The position numbers and the translations under genes are program-made. Below, piece after piece: positions 32,735 through 44,879 of a stretch of DNA of 64,000 nt. Every line of letters begins with the position of its first letter. Within the stretch, counting starts at the first letter, position 1. The stretch is taken from positions 33,580,501 to 33,644,500 of the forward strand of contig NC_059501.1 in NCBI RefSeq assembly GCF_914767665.1. The letters run 5' to 3'. Below the pieces are notes generated by a model. The model made no database searches. It was not told the DNA's origin and saw nothing but the letters and a program-made list of their open reading frames with translations. The DNA comes from Harmonia axyridis. Lineage: Eukaryota > Arthropoda > Insecta > Coleoptera > Coccinellidae.

Positions 32735-33686
32735 ATTCGACAGCTATTTAAAATATAGAAACGGGATTCATTGTAGGAGTGGATGTTTACACATTTATTA
32801 ATGTGAAATTCTAAGATTTCTTCTAAGATTCTTTCGGATAATCGAGAGTAGGTACTAGATCTATGAAATTCCAAATTAAAAAAAAAACAATTCAATACAC
32901 TCAACATTAATACTTTGGTAGTCAATGCATAGGGTTAAAGAGCAGCTCAGTATCGGTGTAGTTAGATAAAGCGTTTCACACATATTACAGATATTAACCA
33001 AGATTTACAACAGGAATTCGGCGATTTCCACAGGATATTCCTCTTTAAATAAGCGACAGCAAGAATATTTATTGATTTTACGTGATAATTCCGGTTGTTT
33101 GATTTATCTAGAAATAACAAGTTTCAGATGAGTTAATGCAATCAAACATCAGTTTGTCATTTCAACAGAAATATTATACTTTGACAAAAACCAGAATATG
33201 CATGACTATTTACAGGATCGTTACATTTGATTTAGCAGGAATTTCCTGTTCAATGAAAATAGTTGTTTCTCAAGTTTCGAATTTCAGTATCTACGAGAAT
33301 TTCCAGTAATGAACATCAAACTAAAACAAGAATTTTGTAACTCATAACGGAACTGTAATATCGATTTAACAGGAATTTTCCGTTGAATTGCAAAACTTTC
33401 GTATATTACAGTACTAGTTAGTTGTTTGTGAAGCTTATAACCTGAGCTTTTACAGAAATTTCCTGTAGTTACCTAGTATTTAATTGGGATTTCTTGCAGT
33501 TTCTATTGAATATTATAGTAGTTTTGGCAGTAATTTCCATGTGTAGTTGGCATTTGTTTCCATGAAATTTCACTGGAAGTTTCCAGTTAGTTCTACCGTT
33601 ACGTGAAGCATTGTTGTTATTCAGGGTACTTCCTATCCGTAATTATGGGCTATTTTGTAATTTTTATAATACATTCTGTCTAAAAA
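32735..33686. other. Gene-free, with recurring GGAATTTCC-like words
   Basis: Words such as AGGAATTTCCTGT occur at about 33237, 33297, 33370, 33456, 33490, 33530 and 33575 in degenerate form. Confidence 0.4.
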
Positions 33687-33720
33687 GTGACTTCGCGAAT
33701 AGAGGTGTCTGGAATCAGGG
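33687..33720 (+). repeat. Left arm of a split palindrome
   Basis: AGTGACTTCGCGAATAGAGG and the next 14 bases are found inverted at 35049-35083 with four differences. The CR1-like element 33771-35033 lies between. Confidence 0.8.
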
Positions 33721-33738
33721 AAGAATTTTAAATGAATA

Positions 33739-33769
<31 letters not shown>

Positions 33770-33770
33770 G

Positions 33771-34867
33771 ATCAATCGTTGGCGTTTGATGTGGTGGGCA
33801 TCGATCGGGCACTGGATAAATTGTGGGCCTCCGGCTTTAGAGGCAACTTTCATGAATGGCTTGCTTCTTTTCTTAAGGGGAGAAGAATGATCATTGAATA
33901 TGAAAAAGCTAAATCCGAGATTTATAGCGTAGACTATGGAGTTCCGCAAGGGTCAATTCTTGGGCCTTTAATTTTCATCCTTTTTATTAATGACGTGGTT
34001 GCCCATATTGCTGACTCTGAGTGCACGGTTTTGTATGCGGATGACTCGTCGATTGCTGTTAGCGCTTCAACTCAGGAGGAACTAGAACTTAAATTGAATA
34101 ATATTGCAAACAGTTTCGTGTTATGGTGCAGATGTAATTCGTTGATAGTAAACATCAACAAGACAGTTTTCATGCAATTTTGTACACAAAATAAATCGTT
34201 CAAGGCAATTAACCTCGACATAGACGGCAATGTTGTCAAGATGAGTACCGACACGAAGTTTCTGGGGATATATATCAACGGTAATCTGAGTTGGGAAGAT
34301 AATATTGATCACATTTCTGCAAAATTGAATGGGAGTTTCTATGCAGTGATGCAATTGAAACAGATACTGGATAGTAAACAGCTGCTTTCGGTGTATTATG
34401 CCTTGTTTTATACACATTTATCTTATAATATTACTTTGTGGGGTAACTCCACCTTTGCATCTCGCATTTTCATTGCTCAGAAACGAGTAATGCGTCTTAT
34501 TTTCAATGTGGGATCGCGCGATTCATGCAGGCCGTATTTTATAAGGTACCGAGTTCTAACGCTACCCTGTATTTATATATATAGGTGTATAATGTTCTTT
34601 AAAAAAAACATAAATGAAGTGCCAAAAATATCTGATTCTCATTCATACCAAACGAGACATGGTCCATTATTTAGGACACCAAAACATAAAACAAAACTTT
34701 ATGAAAATTGTCCTAGTTTTGCTGGAATAAGACTCTTCAACTCTCTGCCTGTATCTATAAAAAATGAGTGCGGTCATAGAAGTTTCAAAAACAAATTAAA
34801 AAATCTTTTATGTGAGAAGGCATATTATACAGTGAGGGAATATTTGACTGATAATTTCTGTTGTTAG
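33771..34867 (+). pseudogene. Reverse transcriptase C-terminal part (CR1-like)
   Basis: About 365 codons open to a TAG stop, without internal stops. Motifs in order: AFDVVGIDRALDKLWASGFR, GVPQGSILGPLIFILFINDV, VLYADDSSIAV (catalytic DD), thumb FLGIYINGNLSWEDNI, then the conserved tail SYNITLWGNS, FIAQKRVMRLIFNVGSRDSC. It resembles the RT at 53871-55157 along its whole length but is a different family. The endonuclease and RT fingers are missing, so it cannot be functional; in-frame sequence before 33771 is not RT. Confidence 0.87.
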
Positions 34868-35033
34868 TATAGCTTGATAAATTGATGTTGACGTTCTATT
34901 CATTATAATATTAAGTTTATTATTTTTATATGTGATATATTATATTTGTATATAATGTATTTTTGACTTGTCTTATATCATGTAAATGATCGATTGGACT
35001 AATAAATTTTATTATTATTATTATTATTATATA
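33771..35033 (+). mobile_element. 5'-truncated CR1-like retrotransposon
   Basis: Starts abruptly in the RT palm after an (AT)n/T-run (about 33739-33770) and ends with a 3' UTR of about 150 bp and a (TTA)n tail (35011-35033). It is flanked on both sides by an inverted pair (33687-33720 and 35049-35083), so it landed inside a palindromic element. Confidence 0.85.
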
Positions 35034-35048
35034 GAAACTTTAATTCCG

Positions 35049-35083
35049 ATTTCAGACACCTCTATTCGCGAAGTGACTCTTCT
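35049..35083 (-). repeat. Right arm of a split palindrome
   Basis: Inverted partner of 33687-33720; reads CAGACACCTCTATTCGCGAA on the plus strand. Confidence 0.8.
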
Positions 35084-35089
35084 ATCAAC

Positions 35090-37390
35090 TAACACGAATA
35101 AACCCAGAGTCGCGGATTGAATTGTGGGATTCATAGGCATTCTGTTGAAAACAACGTTCTGAGCTGTTAGAACATTACTGTACTGTACGTACGTACTGCG
35201 TACGTAGATAAAACGAGAATATATTAAATGGATTAAAATACTGTTAGCTGAACAAGATATATTCCGGTAGAATAAACTGAATTTCTGTGAGAAATACCAA
35301 ACATTATTCCTGATGAATTCAATGTGCCCATACTAATGTTAGCTGAACAAATATTGTTGGGTTCCTTACAAAATTTACACGTATATTTTATTAGTTATTC
35401 CTGTGACATTTACGGGTTTATTCCGGTTGCACCTATGGTTCCAACCTACGAAAGTTTTATAGTCGTGGCTTGTAAATATAGTAGAATATTATTCTATATA
35501 CTCAGGAAATATTCCTGACAAATTGAAAATAAAAAGTTAAAGTTGTCGTTATTTAAATATAGTACTTCACGCGAGTGAATTATAGTTGGATTATAGGAGT
35601 GATCATTGTATAATATCGAAAATATAGATATATATTATTACGCTCAAAATTAGAAACTTAATTGCCCATATTACTTACAAAAAACTTAGAGAACATTCTT
35701 CTGACGGAACTGAATAAATTTCGTTGTTTCATCAGACAGCTTCTCCGTGAAACACTCTCAAATAGGTAGAGAAGCCCTTGAAACTTAGAATATTGAACGT
35801 CGAAATTAAAATGCAAATGAAGAATATAAAACTAAACTTCACTTCCACAAACTTCAAAATTTAGACATCAAATTTAATGCTCCCATAAAAGCCCAAATTA
35901 ACTTTATAAAGCGGGTGGAAATGGTCCTTGCCATAACTGGGTTAATATTTTAAACGACAATGATAATAAATTCTTCTCCACTATACGTAAAGTAGTTGAT
36001 TGCATCAATTCATAATTCAATTCTAAGAACATAAACCAAGGGCTTAGTATGGTAATGTTGAAACGTTCATCATTATAGTTGCAAAAAATACAGCAATGCA
36101 GGTTGTAAAATATGAAATGTTGGGATAAGCCGGTATAATATTGGAGTGTATCTGAAAGCATTATTGTAGCAAGTTTGGTGTATTGGTTTATTGATTTTTC
36201 GAAAATATTTGGGGTAACAATTGAACTGTTGAAAATGTTCACCATATTTGACTTTTGAGTGAATTTTTCATTTGCACGACATATTTCAACTCATTCATAA
36301 CATTCGTAACAAACTCTCGTCATTTCGAGAGAGTTGTATTTCAAATTGAGAAATCAATAAAATGGTATAAAAATGTATTCCATATATGATTGACTCGATA
36401 TTTGTTTGATGGAAATCCATTAAAACTAACATCAACTCATATTATTCCAATTCCTACATATACAAATATTATTGAATATGCATGGGTGAAAATAAAAATG
36501 ATCCTATTATATTGTACCTACAGTTCTTGTTTATGTTGAGAGGAATATTGGTTTTTCCAATTGGATTTCTTGATAATCAACATTAAATAAATGATAAAAA
36601 TGAAACATTCCATCAATATGGCAACAAATTAACTAGAATTGAACATATACCAAAAAACCCCACTGGGTTTGAACATTCGTTATCTGTAATCCATGTATTT
36701 TATTCATAGTACCTGATTTTCTCTGTGCATATCAAGTGTGTTTTGCAATTCATAAAATCGATAAAACCAACGAACGAAAAATTTGTTTGAAATTTGTACG
36801 GCGAAGCAATGAAAATGTTACAAAAGGCTTATATAATGAATCGACTCCATTAAAAACAAGTGCATGTGAGTATTACAGTTCATTCAAATAGGGACGAGCT
36901 ATGATAAAAAATTTGCTTCGCATATTACCTTTAATCAACATCTTCGACTGAACATGAACGAAGTTTGCTGACCGTTCCTAAGCATAGAAAATAGCTTTTT
37001 AAGAAATCTTACACCTATAGAATCTCTCATGTCATCAATCAAGGCAGATTTTTTGATTTCGCTCCTTCGTAAGCTTATTTCAAAAAGAAATACAAAGAGA
37101 GGCCTATGTTCCTTTCCTGATGTTTACTTCCTCTTGTCTGTTCGTTTCCGGTGTTAACTTGAATCCAATATGTGTACAGGCCACGTTCTTCATTCTGTCG
37201 ATTTGTTTTCGTAAATTTTGCAATTTCAGTATTGTCTGTTTCTTCTTCTTTATAGCTTGTATTTTTGTTACTGTTGCTGTAACTATGTAAATCATAGCCC
37301 AACAGCACCTGAGTTTAACCTGGGAAGCTGAATGTAATGGCCATTTAATCCCATTTTTTCAGTATTATATTATATTGTCAGTCATAATGT
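35090..37390. other. Long gene-free stretch
   Basis: AT-rich, only chance ORFs (longest 113 codons, 35904-36245 minus). Confidence 0.5.
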
Positions 37391-37394
37391 ACAT

Positions 37395-37960
37395 ATTGGG
37401 ATTAATAAACCTTATCTCCGACTTTTGCCTATACGCGTAGGATTTCTCCTCGCCGTCGGCTTCTCACTCCTCGCTAAGAGGAACATTCACTCAATCCCAG
37501 ATATTTAAAATATCAGAAGGGTAGAGCTCGGTCGTGCCCGGTCCTTGTGGTCTCCCTGGTTCTCGTCGAACTTCTAGTCCTCTTACACGCGATCCTTGGA
37601 CCTGTTCTTCGCTTCCTAGGAATTTTCTCATCGTCCTTGCAGTACCTAAGAGAACAGCTTTTTGCATTATATTACATATATACTCACTAAGTCCTAGTTG
37701 CTTGATATTCCTCTTGAGATTTTTGGGTACTATTCCTGTTGATGAGATGATAATGGGAATAGTTCTCGTTGATATCATTCCCCACTGGCGCTTTATCTGA
37801 AATTCGAGGTCCCTATATTTTGAAATTTTTTCGACCTCTTTTTGACGCATGTTGTTGTTATTAGGTATTGCTACGTCGATGAGTATTGCTGCCTTTTGAT
37901 GTTTATCAACTAGCAATATATCTGGCCTGTTGTGAGGGACTGTTTTATCAGTCAAAACTG
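37395..37960 (-). mobile_element. 5'-truncated retrotransposon with restriction-like endonuclease
   Basis: A 154-codon open frame (37955-37491) carrying NRPDILLVDKHQKAAILIDVAIP and KISKYRDLEFQIKRQW. The spacing PD-x(14)-D and the following K/KY are those of the PD-(D/E)XK endonuclease at the C-terminus of R2/R4/NeSL-type elements. About 100 bp of 3' UTR follow, ending near 37395. The broken 5' end adjoins an ATT microsatellite (37966-37977); TAA repeats are the known target of Dong/R4 elements, which would fit but does not prove the clade. No RT remains. Confidence 0.7.
37491..37955 (-). pseudogene. PD-(D/E)XK endonuclease domain fragment
   Basis: C-terminal domain that in active elements nicks the target DNA. 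Catalytic candidates PD, D and K are intact (residues about 12-45). The later block TIPIIISSTGIVPKNLKRNI and QKAVLLGTARTMRKFLG is the usual end of this domain, followed by an Arg/Gly-rich tail of about 40 residues. Begins in mid-protein, so a start codon is meaningless here. Confidence 0.7.
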
Positions 37961-37998
37961 TACCTTATTATTATTATAACAAAATAAAACTTTATAGT

Positions 37999-38488
37999 CA
38001 GGGCCACCGCTAAATAATTTGGCGCCCCAGCAAAAAAGGTCGCCGCCCTGATTTGCCTAATTTATCTGATATCTATTTCTTTGAAGAATCTTCTGTTATC
38101 CCTCTCATTCAATTTCATATGTTATATGAAATCGTATTTTTTTATTCAAAATCACTTTGTATTATGTTGTCAAAGAACGTTTTCTTAATTTCAAAAAACG
38201 TCCTGCGAATTTTTTGAAAGTGCGACGATTCATAATGAAATAAGACACAGTTCTCAAAGGCGCATTTTACCGCTTATTTTTATTTTCATAACTAGTGCTG
38301 AGAGCGCCTATTCGATTTCAATGAAATTGGCGCTTGTCAATTTCTTTATTTTACTGAGAAGAGTGGGAAGAGTGGTATTTTCACCGAGGAAACGTTTTTG
38401 TGTCACAAAGAACGTATTGTTTTATTAACTAACAGCTCCTCTACAATTTCTACAATGTCCGGTATGCCGGTCCTAGCGGCGGCCTGTA
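37999..38488. mobile_element. Possible hAT-like MITE
   Basis: CAGGGCCACCGCTA at 37999 and TAGCGGCGGCCTGT ending at 38487 are imperfect inverted ends. The interior is AT-rich with no ORF. No clear 8-bp duplication, so the call is tentative. Confidence 0.4.
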
Positions 38489-38489
38489 C

Positions 38490-39562
38490 TAAATAAAATT
38501 AGGCAGAGATAAATTGATGTGTCTCACTCATCAATTTTTATCATTTCAAATGACTATTCAGCTATGATTTGCTTTGCCGTTCGAATCTAGAACTAGCAAA
38601 TTCTGATCCACATTTATGGAACGCATTAAAACTGATGAGACTAGAGAATTGCAAAATCAGTGGGATCTGTTGTCACTGTAATGTTAGTATTTTTGTTCGA
38701 TATTTTGCTTGAATTTGAACTTTTTATGCCAAATATACACGCAAATTTTATCCCGATACCTATTTGGTATTCGTTTCTGAATATTCTTCTTGAATTTTAT
38801 ATAGTTCTGTTCATGCAATCAACATACAATCCTGTTAGAAGGTTGGATTGTTATTTTACATCTAAATGTAAGTTTTCATCTCGATAAAATCAGCACTTTT
38901 GTAGAATTAACAGAAAAACAAAATTTCGTACGGCCATATTGAAGAAATCACTAATCGAAGTATGCCCATTGAGGAACTCAGCCACGGCAAAACAGATACG
39001 AATCGGCACTAACAACTGCAAGTGTATTGATCCGGCCGGACCGACGAATATACTTTAATTTGAACATGAATTCTTCATGAACGAGTCTAACCTTATCGTT
39101 TGAAACCAAATTGGAAAATTACAGACATTCTGATAAAATGAAAAATTGTCAAAACAGCGCTCATCAGAACCATAAATCCTTTACTCGGCTCACATTTTTC
39201 GATAAACTTTCTGATCTAATAATAGCTAAGAAAGTTTATCAAAGAATGTGTGCTGAGGACAAATATAAATTTGGCCTTCATGACAAAAATTTTGCAATTT
39301 TTCATCCATGATTACCACTACAAACAAATCAATAAGATAAATAAATAAAATTTATTGCTTCACTCAATACTAGTAAAACAGGAGATCTACTCGAAGATCT
39401 ATAGGTATATTTGATAGCTTGAAAGATCTCGTTGTTACAACAGTAGTAAGAAATTTATTTAGAACCCAAATGATGATTAGCTTGAACTATTGATTTTCTT
39501 CATTTTGTTGATATGATAAGAAAAATATAGAAAGAAATATTAGACGAAAACACGAAAATATA
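38490..39562. other. No feature seen
   Basis: AT-rich, nothing recognised. Confidence 0.45.
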
Positions 39563-40416
39563 TGTAGGCTTGGTTAATCGATCGTCTAGAGGTATGATTC
39601 GATTACCTGGCCTTTCGTCTTTTTCTCCGTGACTTTGTTGGATTTTTAATAATTAAACTCTTTTGAATTATTTACATCTATTTACAAAGCCACAATTATA
39701 CAGTACAAACTCAGAATTGAGAAGATCTTAATTACGTCTTAATTACAAGTTTCTCACTACGGTACTGAATTTCGTCTTTAACTCTTTTAATTACTCGAAT
39801 CGTCTTGGATTATCACGTCTTCGTCAACTTCAAGTTTTCGGTCGTCTCGTCTTTAACTTGTTCGCGACTCGTCTTAATCTAGTCCGCGAACCGTCTTTAC
39901 GTCGTACGTCTTAAGTTGACCGACCGAACTTGTTCTGTCTCCCGTCTTAGACTTCAACTTTACCAGTCTTCTGCTTAATTTTGAACTGTGCCCTCTGCCG
40001 ATTGGAACTACCCTCTCTCGCATATCGACCTCCCTTCTCTCGGTTTGACCACACCCTTAGGGGAAGGTACCATCCCCTAGTCCGATAAGAGCTTTGCCGT
40101 ACCGCCCACAAAGATCTTCGCGGATTCCTGGAAATCGAATATTCTCGAAGGAATAGAACTTGATACACAGATGTAACACATCTGGTACAACCGTCTTGTT
40201 CTCGAACTTTCCCAACCCCAGTAAATCTCTTAAGGTTTACAACCGACATGACACATCTTCGACACTCCGAAGAATTACACTTCCCTTTTACATTATATGT
40301 ACAATAACAATTCGTTCCCTGTGAATCAATTGAACCTGTCATGCCCTCGACACTAAAAAAGGAACTAATAGGTCTCCAAGCATCCGGTTGACCATCGCAA
40401 TTATTTACAGGGAACA
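39563..40416. repeat. Solo LTR, copy 2 of the same family
   Basis: Starts TGTAGGCTTGG and ends CAGGGAACA, giving canonical TGT...ACA ends; 854 bp. Shared landmarks with copy 1 in reverse include the TCGATCGTCTAGAGG and TGACTTTGTTGGATTT blocks. Open frames across it (e.g. 39947-40417) are not genes. Confidence 0.78.
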
Positions 40417-41121
40417 ATCATTTAATCCTACGTATATAAGTTGATTTCAAAAAGAAGGTTGAAGAAATTCCGTTTCCCAATTAATTTTGAAACCCTCAAT
40501 CAATAACACATATCTGGAAATGTTTTGCAAAATACCCAATTGTCTTTGACGTTGATGTCTCATAATTGAGAAAAAATGACTTGGAGTACTTAATTCTTAT
40601 GCTTAAAAGCAGAAATTCCCTTTTGCAGTTGGAGAAAGAGGGAAAATTTACAGGGGCAAAATTTTATGCAAGCAGGGTACTCTTAGCATGTATTTCGTCA
40701 GTGTTTATTGGGAGCGCAGCTGGCATCTCCCACACAGCTAATGCGGTCCTTCTTGAAGCAGCTTAAAGTTGTATTTGTCGACCTCATATATTATTCGGGA
40801 GCTCTTATACCTACACTCTTAGGCCCAGGATTCTGGGATACAGGGAAATCTATATTAGACTGAAAGTTAAACTGCGCTGTGAGAGTTTCAGATGTCCAAC
40901 AATTACTACAAAAAGCCGAACGTTTTTTACGAGGGTTTATTCAATGACAAGAATAAAACCACATTTCGATACTCTACTTCGTTGTTCGGAAATTTTTCTA
41001 TTGCATTACTAACCGAAATAAGATGGAATTGTGCGAAGTTTCTGATAATGACCTCATATCAAGATACCACCAAAAGAATGAAAAACACAAAATTAAATGA
41101 TAGTTATTTCGTCTTCAATTA
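40417..41121. other. No feature seen
   Basis: Short ORFs of chance length. Confidence 0.45.
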
Positions 41122-43230
41122 TACAGGGTGAGTCTTTGACTTGTACATATATTTTAACCGAAGATTCCTGAGGTCAAAAGAAACACTTTTTTCCCTTATA
41201 GTTTTTTCCGATTCGGCACGGTTACTAAGATACATGCTGTTGAAAATCGATAAAAAAATGTGATTTTCGGCTATATCTCGTAAATGGTTCTATTGAAGGA
41301 AATGATTTTTGGAATATAGCTTTTCCTTGATGAGATACATCTTCTCCAAACACAAGATTCCCTACACATCTTTCAGTTTCTTCATTATGAACATTACATC
41401 ACATAAAAATACCAGAAAATCTAAGAACCCAACTCTTAAAATTAATTTGAACGTTCATTGAAGAATATTTGGCTGATTTGAAAAATAAAAGTATTCTTCA
41501 TATTTTCTCGTACAAAGCGCCGTTTTCGAGTAACTTGATCTTAAAAAAAAAATTATCTGTGAAATTCAAAAAAATGGGTACTTTGGCTAAATGCAACTCT
41601 GTTCTGTTGTGGAAACAAAAACCACAGAAATGAATATTTACTATGATGTTATGTCTCAGATTTTAGAATTGAAGTACTAGCCAACTTAGTTTGAAAATGA
41701 AGTTATTTGAATAAGCTCACCTCAACTCTTCTATTTGATTACAAATTATTGAGCTTTGACACAGCTCTGATAATAAGATACTTCATTAAAATCAACATTC
41801 TATTTTGAAAAGTCCAGATTTCCCATAAAGCCCATGTTTAAAAAAGTTTTCACAAAATAGTCCCATTTCAATGACAACAATCAATATCACACTAAAGACT
41901 GCTGCCATCGAACAATACTGTATTCTTCTTGTGGTCATTCAAACTCACATCGAAAGATATCACTAAGTACATACTAGACAAATTTTCATGTGATTGAGAT
42001 TAAATACTTGTATTCTTTTGCTACTCCATAAATTCATCCTAGAGCATATGATTGACATACTTCCAAGAGTGCCATAATTGTTTTAATATGAAAACAAATA
42101 GGTGAGTTGAAAGAAACAGGATATTCAATTGTGGATATTTATATTAATTATTTCTCATTTATTTTCAATGACGAAATCAAGATGAATCAAGTAGAGTTGG
42201 CTATAATGTAGATACATATTATAGAACAAATTTCATTACAAGTGGAGTATAACATTTTCCATTGATTAATGAGCCATAAAACTTCATTTCCATATTTTCA
42301 CACTAATGGCTTCAAAAATATTGATGCAGATCATTATTTTTATGAGATAGTTGGCACAAATCGAATGCTTCATTTCATAAAGGAATTACTCTCTATCAGA
42401 ATGCATACTTATTTATTTTGTATCCACACAATTATTTTGGAAATTGTTTTTAAATTTCTTGAAAATATGTATGGAACTTCAATATTCTGTTGGGTTTCTT
42501 CAAATCTTCGATGATTTTCATTTTATGCAAATATAATATCAAATATCATAAGACAATAACAGTAAACTTTATGAATATTTTAGATTTTAGGTTAGAAGTT
42601 AGAACATAGATTATACGAACTGCTGTGTTTAAATTTGCAGCACTCGAAATTTGAGGTTCAAACTTAAAACCACAGACTACTAGTCTGTGTTAGAACTGTC
42701 ACAGATGAATATTATTTATTTGAGAATGTAAGGTTAAATTGCAATTCTAGTACGAAATCAAATAAACAACGATATATTATAAATGCGATATAATAAATGA
42801 ATGGATATGAATTATGAATATCAGAGCTAAGCTAATATGGGTGGTAGCGAGCTCAATTCGTTATGATTATCGAAAATGAAATAGAAAATCAAGAGAAAAA
42901 TATTTAATCTTTATCGTCAGTGAAATTGGGATAATTCATTTATTGTATTAAAAATACTACTTTGTTCAACAAATGGAATATTAAAAGTGAGTTTATGATG
43001 GTTTTTCCAATTTAGTAGCTTATTTCCAAGGTTCAAATTGTATATCTTATACTTGCGAAAACTTCAGTGTTCCGGTTACCAGGGGTGAATTAGCTCATTA
43101 TGAAAATTTAAAATGGCTATATCTTTTGAACAGGGCCGAATCGGAAAAAACGGTAAATGAAAAAAGTGTTTTTTTTTACCTCAAGAATCTTCGGTTAAAA
43201 TATATGTACAAGTCAAAGACTCACCCTGTA
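41122..43230. mobile_element. 2.1-kb TIR element without transposase
   Basis: Inverted ends of about 110 bp beginning TACAGGGTGAGTCTTTGACT (41122) and ending at 43230. Both carry CGATTCGGC blocks and the GACTTGTACATATA word. The 1.9-kb interior is AT-rich with no open frame I recognise. The same end motif occurs at 2688, 3293 and, degenerate, elsewhere. Confidence 0.8.
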
Positions 43231-43474
43231 TAAATAACACGTTACACAGTAGCTTCCATAGATTTCAAATTTAGAATAACTTGAAATCTCTTATAAATAT
43301 GCGGTTTGATACAAGTTATCCGAAAGGGATCCAAGGAATTCAAGCAATAAATTTATCACAAAAATATATGAATCCTTGCACGAGTCATCAGCCCACAGCT
43401 ATTTACACGAATACCATTTTCAGGTTTTAATTCGATCTCAAGGAAAATCGAGTATATTTTGAGAGGAATCAATG

Positions 43475-44120
43475 AATGTTTATTTAATTGTAGAGAATAA
43501 GGTATGCCATTAACGATGAAAACCTTATCAGCCAAATGTCCACTATGGCTTTGGTTGCAACGCCATATCCATATCTTTCACGTGGCCCCAAAGAAAAAAG
43601 TGTGAAGGTATTGAATCACAAGATCTCGATGACCAATTGCGATCACCTCTTCGAGAACTAACATGCAACCAGGAAACTATTCTGGCAAAATTGAGATTGA
43701 TTGGCAAGTAACGCTTTGTTGAAAACAAACGTCGTTCACATAAATATCTTTCAATTTCGGCCATAAAAAACCATTAATCACTCGTTGCCTGCTTCTCGAT
43801 CCATCGACGAAGAATCAACAATTCTGTGTTTTCGGGTTAAAACATCAAGATTTTCATTTGTTTTTGAGCTACGTACACGTATCCGATCCTTTACATCACT
43901 TATTTGTCGCAAGAGATCCAATTTTTCCACAAGTGCATTTTTGCCGGTCAAGAAGGTGCTTCAAGATGACCTAAAACTGCTTTAGTTCAGTAAACTGTGA
44001 CTAAAATTTTCACCATTTTCGTAGTGAATTTTAACAGTTTCAGTACGTTCTGAAGAGTGTATCCTTCCATTTTTACTAATGTTGTAGATTTTACGTGTAG
44101 AATGTCAAAAGACGGCATAT
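43475..44120 (-). pseudogene. Mariner-type transposase relic, copy 2
   Basis: Starts MEGYTLQNVLKLLKF (about 44072) of the DUF4817 helix-turn-helix, goes on in other frames with LVEKLDLLRQISDVKDRIRV, and ends RNWSSRSCDSIPSHFFLWGHVKDM (about 43655-43570), the region around the last catalytic acid. The centre with the first two catalytic residues is deleted. Confidence 0.75.
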
Positions 44121-44879
44121 ACCGGAAATAGACCACTACTTCCTTATTTCGAATGGCACTCTCAGTATATTATTGCAACATAGGATAGCTTTTTGATAGC
44201 AATTTCGGCAAAATAATATACCTTGGGTGAAATCTCAACGGTTCACGAGTTAATGGGATTCTTATAAAAAAAATTGTGGCGACGAGGACACGCATTTATT
44301 TTGAATATTTCTGCAAAAAATGTTGTTTTTCGATTCTGCGACTACGTTGTACTATAAGACTGTTTGTGGTTTCGACCAGAAATGAACAGGGTGTTTATAA
44401 CAAGATCATTAACTTGGACAAGTCAAATTCATCAAAACTCAAGATTTTCAAATTAGAATTAGTACTTTTTATTATTTCAGTTAATTCTACATTTAAAAAG
44501 AGGGGTAGGTTACTTGAGCAAGTCTTATATCCAAAACGAATGCTTTAAGAGTTTTCGAGGAATTACTTCAAATGAGGAAACCGCAATTTCTAACTGAGTG
44601 TAGTAGTGTGTGACTCCCAGAAAAATTTTTTTTTCAGAAGTGTGACACCTCTTCGAAACAATCTTTTCATAGGAATTTCATGAATCGTTGTGTTATGGCA
44701 TTTTTCTGAAATTGTTATCAAATAAGCTATCTTATCAAGCAATAATATACTGGGAGTACTATTCGAAATAAAGAAGTAAATATCTGAAAATAGAGAGAAA
44801 GATCATTGTCTCAAATATGCAAATTTTCAGAACAAAATTATGATTGGTTTTTTGTAAACTTTTAATAGGCCATCGCGGT

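Noticed and set aside
33611..33770. N-terminal 53 residues of the RT reading frame at 33.6 kb
   Set aside because: Sequence is palindrome arm and AT/T microsatellite, not RT; the element begins near 33771.
39947..40417. 156-codon open frame on the minus strand
   Set aside because: It lies wholly inside a solo LTR and is not open in the other copy.
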